In this document: piece after piece, positions 1 to 5,508 of the stretch
Numbering within the stretch: position 1 is the stretch's first letter
Layout: each line of letters begins with the position of its first letter
Source: an uncultured Helicobacter sp.
GTDB lineage: Bacteria; Campylobacterota; Campylobacteria; Campylobacterales; Helicobacteraceae
Direction of reading: 5' to 3'
DNA: 5,779 nucleotides
Assembly (NCBI GenBank): GCA_944325475.1
Contig: CALVAF010000030.1
Location: 1 to 5,779 of the forward strand
The notes under the pieces: generated by a model
What the model was told of the DNA's origin: nothing
The model's database searches: none
The model's input: only the letters and a program-made list of their open reading frames with translations
Program-made: the position numbers and the translations under genes

Positions 1-1
1 G

Positions 2-133
2 GAGGAATTAGAAAAAAAGAGAAGGCTGAAGAAACAAATTTAAACTGCCTCTTTGGTTAAACTTTTTGCTGACTTCAAGTTTGCAAAAGAAACGCATGAG
101 CTGAATAAGAGGTTGAAGAGGGGGTTAAGTTAA
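2..133 (+). pseudogene. Possible decayed 3' end of a charged, helix-rich coding sequence
   Basis: Read in the frame starting at base 2, this stretch gives a Lys/Glu-rich segment (start EELEKKRRLKKQ), a TAA at 41-43, then about 29 more codons ending in KRLKRGLS and a TAA at 131-133. A different frame (1-60) is also open and ends in TAA at 58. An A7 run at 12-18 could have shifted the frame. The composition suggests an amphipathic or coiled-coil tail, as seen at the ends of some Helicobacter surface-sugar transferases, but I cannot assign a family. It may simply be non-coding; the gene's start lies outside the window. Confidence 0.25.
51..65 (+). repeat. Copy of the palindrome half-site (pairs with 291-305)
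   Basis: CTTTGGTTAAACTTT at 51-65 matches 291-305 at 14 of 15 positions, the single difference being C versus G in the middle. The copies are 240 bp apart in direct orientation. The right-hand copy belongs to a perfect palindrome but the left one does not. It may be a second binding site, the end of a decayed element, or chance in AT-rich DNA. Confidence 0.3.
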
Positions 134-323
134 GAAGAGGAGTAGGAAGTAAAATTAAGAAAATGTTTTTTACCAATATGGAATAAAATAAAAGATACCA
201 CCCTTAAAACTCTTTAAACTTCTTCTTAAGTGTATGGAGTCATAATATTTATACATCAAGATAATATTATGAAGGTTTGAAACCAAATATCTTTGGTTAA
301 AGTTTAACCAAAAAGGAGCAAGT
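134..323. other. Non-coding AT-rich spacer
   Basis: There is no open frame of useful length on either strand. The left part (about 105-160) is purine-rich on the plus strand. The right part carries the palindrome cluster described separately and a 9-bp inverted repeat CATAATATT (241-249) / AATATTATG (263-271). TATTAT at 265-270 is a possible -10 element for the small broken frame that starts at 324. Nothing else could be supported. Confidence 0.5.
274..312. promoter_or_regulatory. Cluster of overlapping palindromes next to a ribosome-binding site
   Basis: Three dyads are packed into 39 bases. GGTTT-G-AAACC spans 274-284. AACCAAA (281-287) is complementary to TTTGGTT (292-298). TTTGGTTAAA (292-301) is the exact inverse of TTTAACCAAA (303-312) with one base between. 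In RNA, the central arm could pair either with the left arm or with the right arm, so two exclusive hairpins are possible. The cluster ends one base before AAGGAG (313-318) and twelve before the ATG at 324. It could be a repressor operator or a leader structure controlling translation. What it now controls is unclear, because the following frame is broken. Confidence 0.4.
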
Positions 324-540
324 ATGTTATCAGCAAAACATTTAAGATCTTAGGAACTCCATAAAAATCCTATCGACATAACAGAACTCTATATAGCCCA
401 TTCTATTACACGTGGAATAAATTACCACATCATAGCTCATGCCACCATTAAGAAATAGGGATCAAACAACGGGGTATAAGCACATTGTTATCAATGATTT
501 TATGAATGAAGCTTCTATTGTTAGCATAGGGGAACTATAA
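324..540 (+). pseudogene. Small broken reading frame with intact ribosome-binding site
   Basis: AAGGAG at 313-318 is well spaced (5 bases) from ATG at 324. The frame reads MLSAKHLRS, hits TAG at 351-353, then stays open with a protein-like run (for example DITELYIAHSITRGINYH) to TAG at 456-458. Skipping one base near 456 continues into a second frame containing KHIVINDFMNEASIVSIGEL, ending at TAA 538-540. With the stop and the shift repaired, the product would be about 71 residues. I do not recognise the family. The good start signals followed by disrupted coding suggest a decayed gene; random AT-rich DNA is the alternative. Confidence 0.3.
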
Positions 541-566
541 AATTATTTGGACTAAATATTGTGTCA

Positions 567-588
567 TGGTAGAGGCTAGAATCTACCA
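567..588 (+). terminator. Weak hairpin, possible terminator
   Basis: TGGTAGA (567-573) and TCTACCA (582-588) form a perfect 7-bp stem around an 8-base loop. A T-rich but interrupted stretch (ATTTAATTTGGATTT) follows from 591. It lies 27 bases after the TAA at 540, where a terminator for the small broken gene would be expected. The stem has only three G-C pairs and there is no clean T run, so it would be weak. Read on the minus strand it has no U tract and is unlikely to terminate the gene ending at 651. Confidence 0.3.
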
Positions 589-650
589 CCATTTAATTTG
601 GATTTAAATCTACAAAATTCCTAAATACAACTTTAAAAACTTATAATAGG

Positions 651-1983
651 CTAAATTGCTATCTTTTTACCTATTCTATACGATAAATGTCTCTTAAGCC
701 TCAAAGCTTCCTTATAATCCCAATACCCACTCAAATCTCTCTCGCCAAATCCAGCATTCTTTTTATACTCTCTAAAAACTTTAAAAACCGCATAAGGCAT
801 TCTTACAAAATTTCTCACACTCTTAAATCCAGCAATAATCGCAGACCCAAGCTGATATTCCAAGCTAGAATGCACCAACATATATGCCCCTATATTCTGT
901 TTTTGTGCATACTTTTCTATTTTTGGCAAAAACCTTTGATATCTTAGAGGATCCACACAAAAGCTTTTTAGATTCATTGCCAACATGCATAATCGATTAA
1001 AAAATGTCGCTTCCAAAAGCCCATAAATCTCATCATCACAATTTTTCACAAAACCAAAAATGCATTCCAGCATCTCTGCAGCACCTCCAGCACGATAATA
1101 TTTCTGCAACATCATTGGATTCCCCAAAAAATCCTCCAAAATATTTCTCAACCTCCTAGGAATCGCTTCAATACTTGCTCTCCCTCCATAATTAATTGTG
1201 CTATTAGCCCTAATGCGATAGTGATAGAACTTTTTTGGAAGCACCACAATGCTATTTGCCTGCAAAAATAGCATAATCCCAAAGTGATTATCCTCTCCAT
1301 AACAATGCAAAAACCGCAAACCAATTCTACACAAATAAGCACAACCAATCATCACAAAGCACCCACTAGCAAAATTTCTTTTGCCCACTTCCTTACTTCT
1401 TTGCAACCATTCTTTTACAGTAATTTTTTGGGGTTTATCATAATCATAAATCTCCATATCAGACAACTCCCCTTTGCCCTCCACACCATCATAAAATCTC
1501 TTAAAATCAAACCAAAGCACAGGAGAATCTCCGATATTTTTCACACACTCTTGCACACACTGTATTTCCAAATCATCAGAATCAACAAACATTAAATAAT
1601 CTATTTTTGGGCTTGAATCTATACTATCCCCACGATAAACCCTATCGACATCATAAAGATTCTCTCCATTGATTTTATACTCAAATAAATTTTCATTTTT
1701 CCCCAAATAATCCAACAAGTAATTCCCAAGACAATACTCTATCCCTATATTTCTAGCACTTCCTTGCCCACCATTTTTTTTTGACAAAAAGCACAAATCG
1801 CAAATCTCTTTGCACATATTCTTTTGCAATCTCCACACTCTCTTTATCCGTGCTTCCATCATCAACTAAAACAATTTCTAAATTCTGATAACTCTGATTA
1901 AGTATAGAATCGAAACATTCCCGCAAAAATCTTGAGGCATTATAAATAGGCACTATCAAACCAACTTTTTTAGACAACTCCAT
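651..1983 (-). CDS. GT2 glycosyltransferase, frameshifted at an A9 tract (phase-variable OFF or pseudogene)
   Basis: This is a cytoplasmic, GT-A fold, nucleotide-sugar glycosyltransferase, probably for lipo-oligosaccharide, capsule or another surface glycan; the sugar cannot be deduced. From ATG 1983 (AAGG seven bases upstream) the frame gives the nucleotide-binding motifs VPIYN (11-15) and LVDDGSTD (39-46), then stops at TAG 1753-1755 after 76 residues. The rest is open in another frame. Deleting one A of the A9 run at 1774-1782 gives a continuous 443-residue protein with NGGQGSARN (70-78) and the metal-binding DSDD (134-137). About 38 residues are inserted between the region after NGGQGSARN and DSDD. 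From memory, this insert and the following ECV...WFD..RFYDG region are typical of Helicobacter GT2 proteins. The tail repeats a Y-x-(L/I)-G motif (LEYQLGSAII near 374, LSYRIGKKIAI at the end), also typical of these proteins. As sequenced, no full-length protein is encoded. Confidence 0.85.
1774..1782 (-). repeat. A9 homopolymer at the frameshift of the GT2 gene
   Basis: The plus strand shows nine T between CCA and GAC, so the coding strand reads GTC, A9, TGGTGG. With A9 the reading is KKKWWARKC-stop. With A8 it becomes KKNGGQGSARN, which is the conserved GT2 sequence. A9 therefore corresponds to OFF and A8 to ON. Restoring the frame at the ribosome would need a +1 shift, which a run of A does not normally promote; transcripts with one A fewer from polymerase slippage could give some full-length product. 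Confidence 0.8.
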
Positions 1984-1990
1984 GACTACA

Positions 1991-1994
1991 CCTT
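1991..1994 (-). promoter_or_regulatory. Ribosome-binding site of the minus-strand GT2 gene
   Basis: The minus strand reads TTTAAGGTGTAGTCATGGAG. AAGG lies 7 bases before the ATG at 1983, which is standard spacing. This supports 1983 as the start, and VPIYN at residues 11-15 fits the usual position of this motif in GT2 enzymes. Confidence 0.6.
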
Positions 1995-2020
1995 AAATAT
2001 TTTTGCTAAAATTACAAATC

Positions 2021-2026
2021 TAGAAT
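2021..2026 (+). promoter_or_regulatory. Candidate -10 element of the GT2-KpsC gene
   Basis: TAGAAT matches the TATAAT consensus at five of six bases and lies in the only upstream non-coding DNA, with T-rich sequence at 1998-2004. Transcription would start near 2033, leaving a leader of about 26 bases. It overlaps the opposing -10 at 2025-2030, so the two promoters could compete. This rests on position and a short match only. Confidence 0.3.
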
Positions 2027-2030
2027 TATA
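2025..2030 (-). promoter_or_regulatory. Candidate -10 element of the minus-strand GT2 gene
   Basis: The minus strand carries an exact TATAAT, preceded by GTCG, in the short gap between the divergent genes. The predicted transcript would start near 2018, giving a leader of about 35 bases. There is no clear -35 box, which is normal for the main sigma factor of Helicobacter and Campylobacter. Confidence 0.45.
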
Positions 2031-2042
2031 CGACAAGTAATG

Positions 2043-2049
2043 TAAGGGA
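2043..2049 (+). promoter_or_regulatory. Ribosome-binding site that fixes the TTG start at 2059
   Basis: TAAGGGA ends 9 bases before TTG at 2059-2061. An in-frame TAA at 2038-2040 rules out any start further upstream. Starting at this TTG places the GT2 motif FIVPVF at residues 4-9, the expected location, so TTG is the best start although ATG is more common. Confidence 0.6.
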
Positions 2050-2058
2050 AAAATCAAA

Positions 2059-5000
2059 TTGATTAGCTTTATTGTGCCTGTATTTTACAAAAATAAAAAC
2101 TCTTTTATTTACAAACGCAGCTTAGAATTGATAGCAAAATTTCAAAATCATCCCAAAATAGAACTTATCATTGCAGATTCTAGTCATTCTCCTAAACTCC
2201 AAGCGCAGGCAAAAAACATCATTATTGCTCATACAAAACTGCATCAAAAAACCTTTTCTTTAGCACAAGCTAGAAACCAAGCTGTACAATATGCCACCAA
2301 AAAATATTTATTTTTTCTTGATGTGGATATGGATTACTCTTTAGAATTTGAAAAATTGCTTTTTGATGAAATACAAAACGAACTAGAAACCAACCAGCTA
2401 AATTTTTTTCAAATTCCTTTTTTGTATCTCACCCCAAAAGGCACTCAACTTTTTGAAAAAAACCACCAACTAGCCACTCTAAAAGAAGGTTTCTTAAAGG
2501 GCAAAACTTGCCTAGTAGAAAGCATCTCTATCACCAATCCCTCCATTGTTATATCCAAACAATATTTTCAACAAATAGGTGGATTTGATGAAGACTTTTA
2601 TGGACATGGGTGTGAGGATTATATACTATTACACAAACTAGCTGCTTTTAATTCACACTCCAAAAGAAACCAAGATTATTACACAGACTTTAAAGCACAT
2701 TTTTTAGGGGACTCTAAAGGCTTTAGAAAATATTTTGCATACTATTCACTACCTTATTTTTTCAAAGATTTAATTTTACTCCACAGATGGCATCCACGTC
2801 CATTTTATAACAACTTTTATTCAAGAAGAATCCCAAATGAAACCCTCTTGCAATCCAAAATGAAACAATTTGATGAGGACTATAAAGGCAAAATATGGCA
2901 CTCCACCAAACCCCTAATAAACCTAAAAGAATATATCACAAACCTAATGCTACAACACCATTATGACCCCAAAGAATACCCCGGATTTTTCTCTTATGCA
3001 AAAGGGGTTAAGCCTCCTAAAAAATCCATAAACAATAAAATCCGAAAACTTCTAACCCGCCCTAAAGATTTTTTTAGAGATATTAAACTCTTTAAGAAAC
3101 CAAACAATCTCACAACGTCTCTTATCACTATCAATAAAAAAATTTATTTATTTTATTATAAAATTCAAAAAATAAATACAAAACCTAAGGATTATCTTGC
3201 TATTCTCAACTTCAAAGAAGCTGCTACAAAACACGAAACATTTCTATCCAAATGCCTCCCTATACACAACACAACACAACACAACACGAGACGAGACGAG
3301 ACACAAGATTGCTTCCTAGGTTGGGGGCGTAAAAAATCTGGGCAAAACGCTATTGCACTTGCTAAAAAATTTCATGGTAATTACCTCTTGCTCGAAGATG
3401 GCTTTATCCGCTCCTTTGGCTTAGGGTGTGAGGGCTCCCCTAGCTTCTCACTTGTGCAAGATAAAATTGGTATTTATTATGATTCCACCACTCCAAGTGA
3501 GTTAGAAAATCTCCTCAACACCTACGATTTTCACGCCAACCCTGCCCTTCTAAAAACTGCCAAAGAAGCAATCAATCTCATTACCACACTCCATATCTCC
3601 AAATACAACCACGCTCCCGAAGTTCCACTAGATTACTTTACCACCGCAGATTCCACAAAATCAGATTTTATAGATTCCTCAAACAATTCTGCAACCTTAT
3701 CTGGTTTGACAAATTCACCTTATTTTGAAATTTATCCTGATTCTACTGCCAAAAAATCACCCAAAAACACCCTAAAAACTGCCCCCCACTTACAAAAAGC
3801 CCTTTTTGTTGATTCCACAGCCCAAAGCCAAACCAACCAAAATCCCACACCTCCAAAAGAATCCCAAAAGAATCCCAAAAGAATCCTCATCATCTCCCAA
3901 ACCAAAGGTGATTGTAGCCTTACTTATGGCAGCACAGAGCATTTCACTACCGCCCAAATAATCCAAGATGCTCTAAGAGAAAATCCAAATTCTGAAATCT
4001 ATCTCAAAATCCACCCCGATGTGCTAAGCGGACATAAAGAATCTGATTTCAATCCAAGCAAGATTCCCCCACAAATCAAGCTCATTACCGAAGATTTCAA
4101 TCCCATTTCCTTACTCAAGCACTTCCACAAAGTCTATACCAAAACCTCCCAAATGGGCTTTGAAGCTCTGCTTGTAGGCTGTGAATGCGTATGCTATGGA
4201 ATGCCCTTTTATGCTGGTTGGGGGCTCACAATCGATAAGCAAACTTGCCCTAGACGCACAAGAAAGCTAAGCCTCATAGAAGTCTTTGCTGCAAGCTACA
4301 TTCTCTACTCTTGCTACTACAACCCCATTTATGACAAAAAAAGCGATATTTTAGACACACTAAAAACCATTATCCACTACAAACATTTCTACACAAAAAC
4401 ACAAAAAAAAGCCTTTATGTTTGGCTTTTCTTTATGGAAGCACTCCTTTATCCCTCCCTTTATGCCAAACTTCAAACCACAAAATATTATTTTTATCAAT
4501 CCCCTTTTTACTTCCCATTTCAAATCCGCTCTCAAAAAAGGCTTACACCAAGAAGCTCTCAAGAAAAATTGCGAAATTTTCATTTGGGGGCGTAAAAACT
4601 TCGATAGAATCGAATCCTTTGCCAAAGAAAACGCAATCCCCATTACACGCATAGAAGATGGCTTTATCCGCTCTATCTCTCTTGGCTCTGACCTCACACG
4701 CCCCTTTTCACAAGTCTTTGATTCTCAAGGGATCTATTTTGATTCCACCGCTCCAAGCGAGTTAGAAGAGATTTTAAATCACACCGATTTTAGCCCAACA
4801 CTGCTCAATGAAGCTAAAATCCTAAAAGATAAAATCCTTGCAAACAAAATCTCAAAATACAACACCAACCCTCACAAATCCCTAAACTTCCCACAAAATA
4901 AACTAAAAATTTTAATCCCCGGACAAGTGCAAGATGACGCCTCTATCCTCTATGGGGCAAATGGACGCACAAATCTCTCTTTGCTCCAACAAGTGCGGGA

Positions 5001-5508
5001 AGAAAACCCCAATGCCTATATCCTCTACAAGCCCCACCCCGATGTCCTAAGCGGCAATCGAATCGGGCATATCCCACAATCCACCGCTCTACAATACTGC
5101 GATGAGATTCTCACTGGTATTAGCCTCTCATCTTGCCTAGAAGCTGTCGATGAAGTGCATACTCTAACTTCTCTGAGCGGTTTTGAAGCCTTGCTTTATG
5201 GCAAAAAAGTCATAACCTATGGAATGCCCTTTTATGCTGGTTGGGGGCTCACAATCGATAAGCAAGCTTGCCCTAGACGCACAAGAAGGCTAACCTTAGA
5301 GCAACTCATAGCAGGGGCATATATCCTCTATCCCCGTTATATCCACCCAAAAACACTTTCTCTCTGCCACCCAAATGTCCTTATTGATGCCCTAAAATCC
5401 GAAAGACAAAAACTTCAAAACAATCCATTCTACGCTTTTAAAAAGCGTCTTTATGCCAATCTTTCACGCAAAACCCAAAAGATTCTAAGAATTTTAGCGA
5501 TTAAATAA
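2059..5508 (+). CDS. kpsC: Fusion protein: GT2-type glycosyltransferase plus two-module KpsC (beta-Kdo transferase)
   Basis: The protein has 1149 residues. Residues 1-280 are a GT2-type domain: FIVPVF at the start, FSLAQARNQA, the metal-binding DVDMD (88-92), and GGFDEDFYGHGCEDY (174-188), the acceptor/base motif of galactosyltransferase- and chondroitin-synthase-like enzymes. A basic linker follows, with RKLLTRPKDFFRD (329-341), a motif I recall from capsule transferases. KpsC module 1 runs from about 395: GWGRKKSG (421), EDGFIRS (446), HPDVLSG (652), YGMPFYAGWGLT (713). Module 2 repeats this: WGRK (843), EDGFIRS (866), HPDVLSG (993), YGMPFYAGWGLT (1054). KpsC modules belong to GT99 and GT107 and add alternating beta-Kdo residues from CMP-Kdo to lysyl-phosphatidylglycerol at the inner membrane, making the capsule anchor. 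Typical KpsC is about 675 residues without a GT2 domain. The GT2 acceptor is unknown; it may start or extend the capsule chain. A Ser/Thr/Asn/Pro-rich insert (525-607) interrupts module 1. No kpsS is visible nearby. Confidence 0.88.
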   Translation: MISFIVPVFYKNKNSFIYKRSLELIAKFQNHPKIELIIADSSHSPKLQAQAKNIIIAHTKLHQKTFSLAQARNQAVQYATKKYLFFLDVDMDYSLEFEKLLFDEIQNELETNQLNFFQIPFLYLTPKGTQLFEKNHQLATLKEGFLKGKTCLVESISITNPSIVISKQYFQQIGGFDEDFYGHGCEDYILLHKLAAFNSHSKRNQDYYTDFKAHFLGDSKGFRKYFAYYSLPYFFKDLILLHRWHPRPFYNNFYSRRIPNETLLQSKMKQFDEDYKGKIWHSTKPLINLKEYITNLMLQHHYDPKEYPGFFSYAKGVKPPKKSINNKIRKLLTRPKDFFRDIKLFKKPNNLTTSLITINKKIYLFYYKIQKINTKPKDYLAILNFKEAATKHETFLSKCLPIHNTTQHNTRRDETQDCFLGWGRKKSGQNAIALAKKFHGNYLLLEDGFIRSFGLGCEGSPSFSLVQDKIGIYYDSTTPSELENLLNTYDFHANPALLKTAKEAINLITTLHISKYNHAPEVPLDYFTTADSTKSDFIDSSNNSATLSGLTNSPYFEIYPDSTAKKSPKNTLKTAPHLQKALFVDSTAQSQTNQNPTPPKESQKNPKRILIISQTKGDCSLTYGSTEHFTTAQIIQDALRENPNSEIYLKIHPDVLSGHKESDFNPSKIPPQIKLITEDFNPISLLKHFHKVYTKTSQMGFEALLVGCECVCYGMPFYAGWGLTIDKQTCPRRTRKLSLIEVFAASYILYSCYYNPIYDKKSDILDTLKTIIHYKHFYTKTQKKAFMFGFSLWKHSFIPPFMPNFKPQNIIFINPLFTSHFKSALKKGLHQEALKKNCEIFIWGRKNFDRIESFAKENAIPITRIEDGFIRSISLGSDLTRPFSQVFDSQGIYFDSTAPSELEEILNHTDFSPTLLNEAKILKDKILANKISKYNTNPHKSLNFPQNKLKILIPGQVQDDASILYGANGRTNLSLLQQVREENPNAYILYKPHPDVLSGNRIGHIPQSTALQYCDEILTGISLSSCLEAVDEVHTLTSLSGFEALLYGKKVITYGMPFYAGWGLTIDKQACPRRTRRLTLEQLIAGAYILYPRYIHPKTLSLCHPNVLIDALKSERQKLQNNPFYAFKKRLYANLSRKTQKILRILAIK
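3252..3254 (+). other. Alternative KpsC start codon, out of frame at the present repeat length
   Basis: This ATG lies 10 bases before the pentamer tract, one base ahead of the frame currently used. It now reads MPPYTQHNTTQHE and ends at TAA 3330-3332 after 26 codons. With one more 5-bp unit it would continue into GWGRKKSG and the whole of KpsC. No clear Shine-Dalgarno sequence precedes it, so translation would probably depend on ribosomes arriving from the overlapping GT2 frame. Its role as a real start is inferred. Confidence 0.35.
3264..3303 (+). repeat. Pentanucleotide tandem repeat at the GT2/KpsC junction
   Basis: Eight consecutive 5-bp units: ACACA four times (3264-3283), ACACG (3284-3288), AGACG twice (3289-3298), AGACA (3299-3303). 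They encode HNTTQHNTRRDETQ (403-416), directly before the first KpsC motif. Five is not a multiple of three, so each unit gained or lost shifts the frame. With one ACACA added, the GT2 frame ends at the TAG at 3317 (about 421 residues), and the ATG at 3252 runs through the repeat into KpsC (about 753 residues). With one removed, the GT2 frame stops at the TAA at 3330 and KpsC is lost. Confidence 0.9.
3631..3879 (+). other. kpsC: Low-complexity insert within KpsC module 1
   Basis: Residues 525-607 are rich in Ser, Thr, Asn, Pro and Lys, with recurring DST (DSTKSD, DSTAKK, DSTAQS), each encoded by GATTC(C/T)AC. The matching place in module 2 passes from KYNTNPHKSLNF to LKILIPGQ with almost nothing between. 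The insert therefore sits between the two lobes of module 1, probably as a disordered surface loop. Its 3' end includes the 11-bp repeat. It should not destroy the fold, since all flanking motifs remain. Confidence 0.65.
3853..3885 (+). repeat. Three perfect 11-bp tandem repeats inside kpsC
   Basis: CCAAAAGAATC occurs three times in a row (3853-3863, 3864-3874, 3875-3885). Because 11 is not a multiple of three, the copies are read in three different frames as PKES, QKNP, KRI. Loss of one copy would lead to a TGA at 3909-3911 and truncate the protein within KpsC module 1. Gain of one would also shift the frame. Confidence 0.9.
4195..4270 (+). repeat. 76-bp direct repeat, copy 1 (KpsC module 1)
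   Basis: It matches 5218-5293 at 74 of 76 bases; the differences are A/G at 4243/5266 and at 4265/5288. It encodes YGMPFYAGWGLTIDKQ and the CPRRTR segment. The start-to-start distance is 1023 bp, exactly 341 codons. Confidence 0.95.
4403..4410 (+). repeat. A8 homopolymer between the two KpsC modules
   Basis: Eight A follow AC and precede GCC; codons 782-784 read CAA AAA AAA. The run lies in the linker between module 1 and module 2, so a one-base slip would leave a GT2 plus module 1 protein with a shifted tail. Its length is only borderline for frequent slippage. Confidence 0.6.
5218..5293 (+). repeat. 76-bp direct repeat, copy 2 (KpsC module 2)
   Basis: This is the partner of 4195-4270. The surrounding module sequences differ far more at DNA level than these 76 bases, apart from shorter shared blocks such as GAAGATGGCTTTATCCGCTC (3394-3413 and 4654-4673). 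Crossing-over between the two copies would remove 1023 bp in frame and leave a GT2 plus single hybrid Kdo-transferase module. Confidence 0.95.

Noticed and set aside
567..588. Arm of a tRNA or other structured RNA gene
   Set aside because: Only one isolated stem-loop is present; no acceptor stem, TTC-type loop or further arms are seen.
600..650. Terminator for the minus-strand GT2 gene
   Set aside because: The sequence is T-rich on the minus strand but I found no stem of useful length before a U run.
687..947. Plus-strand open frame opposite the GT2 gene (also 1284-1595)
   Set aside because: The products lack recognisable motifs and lie entirely antisense to a strand whose protein has clear GT2 family features.
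1774..1782. Programmed -1 ribosomal frameshift at the A9 run
   Set aside because: A +1 shift is needed to reach the GT2 frame; a -1 slip gives MVGKEVL followed by a stop.
2059..2900. Naming the N-terminal GT2 domain as chondroitin or heparosan synthase
   Set aside because: The DVDMD and GHGCED motifs only show the wider galactosyltransferase-like GT2 group; nothing in the sequence fixes the sugar.
3264..3303. CRISPR or iteron array
   Set aside because: The units are 5 bp with no spacers, and the tract is within an open coding frame.
3394..4673. The shared 20-bp block GAAGATGGCTTTATCCGCTC as a mobile-element end
   Set aside because: It encodes the conserved EDGFIRS motif in both KpsC modules and is explained by module duplication.
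4389..4697. Open frames overlapping kpsC on the minus strand and at 4421-4654 in another plus frame
   Set aside because: Both overlap KpsC module 2, where the WGRK and EDGFIRS motifs prove the kpsC frame; they show no independent start signals or family features.
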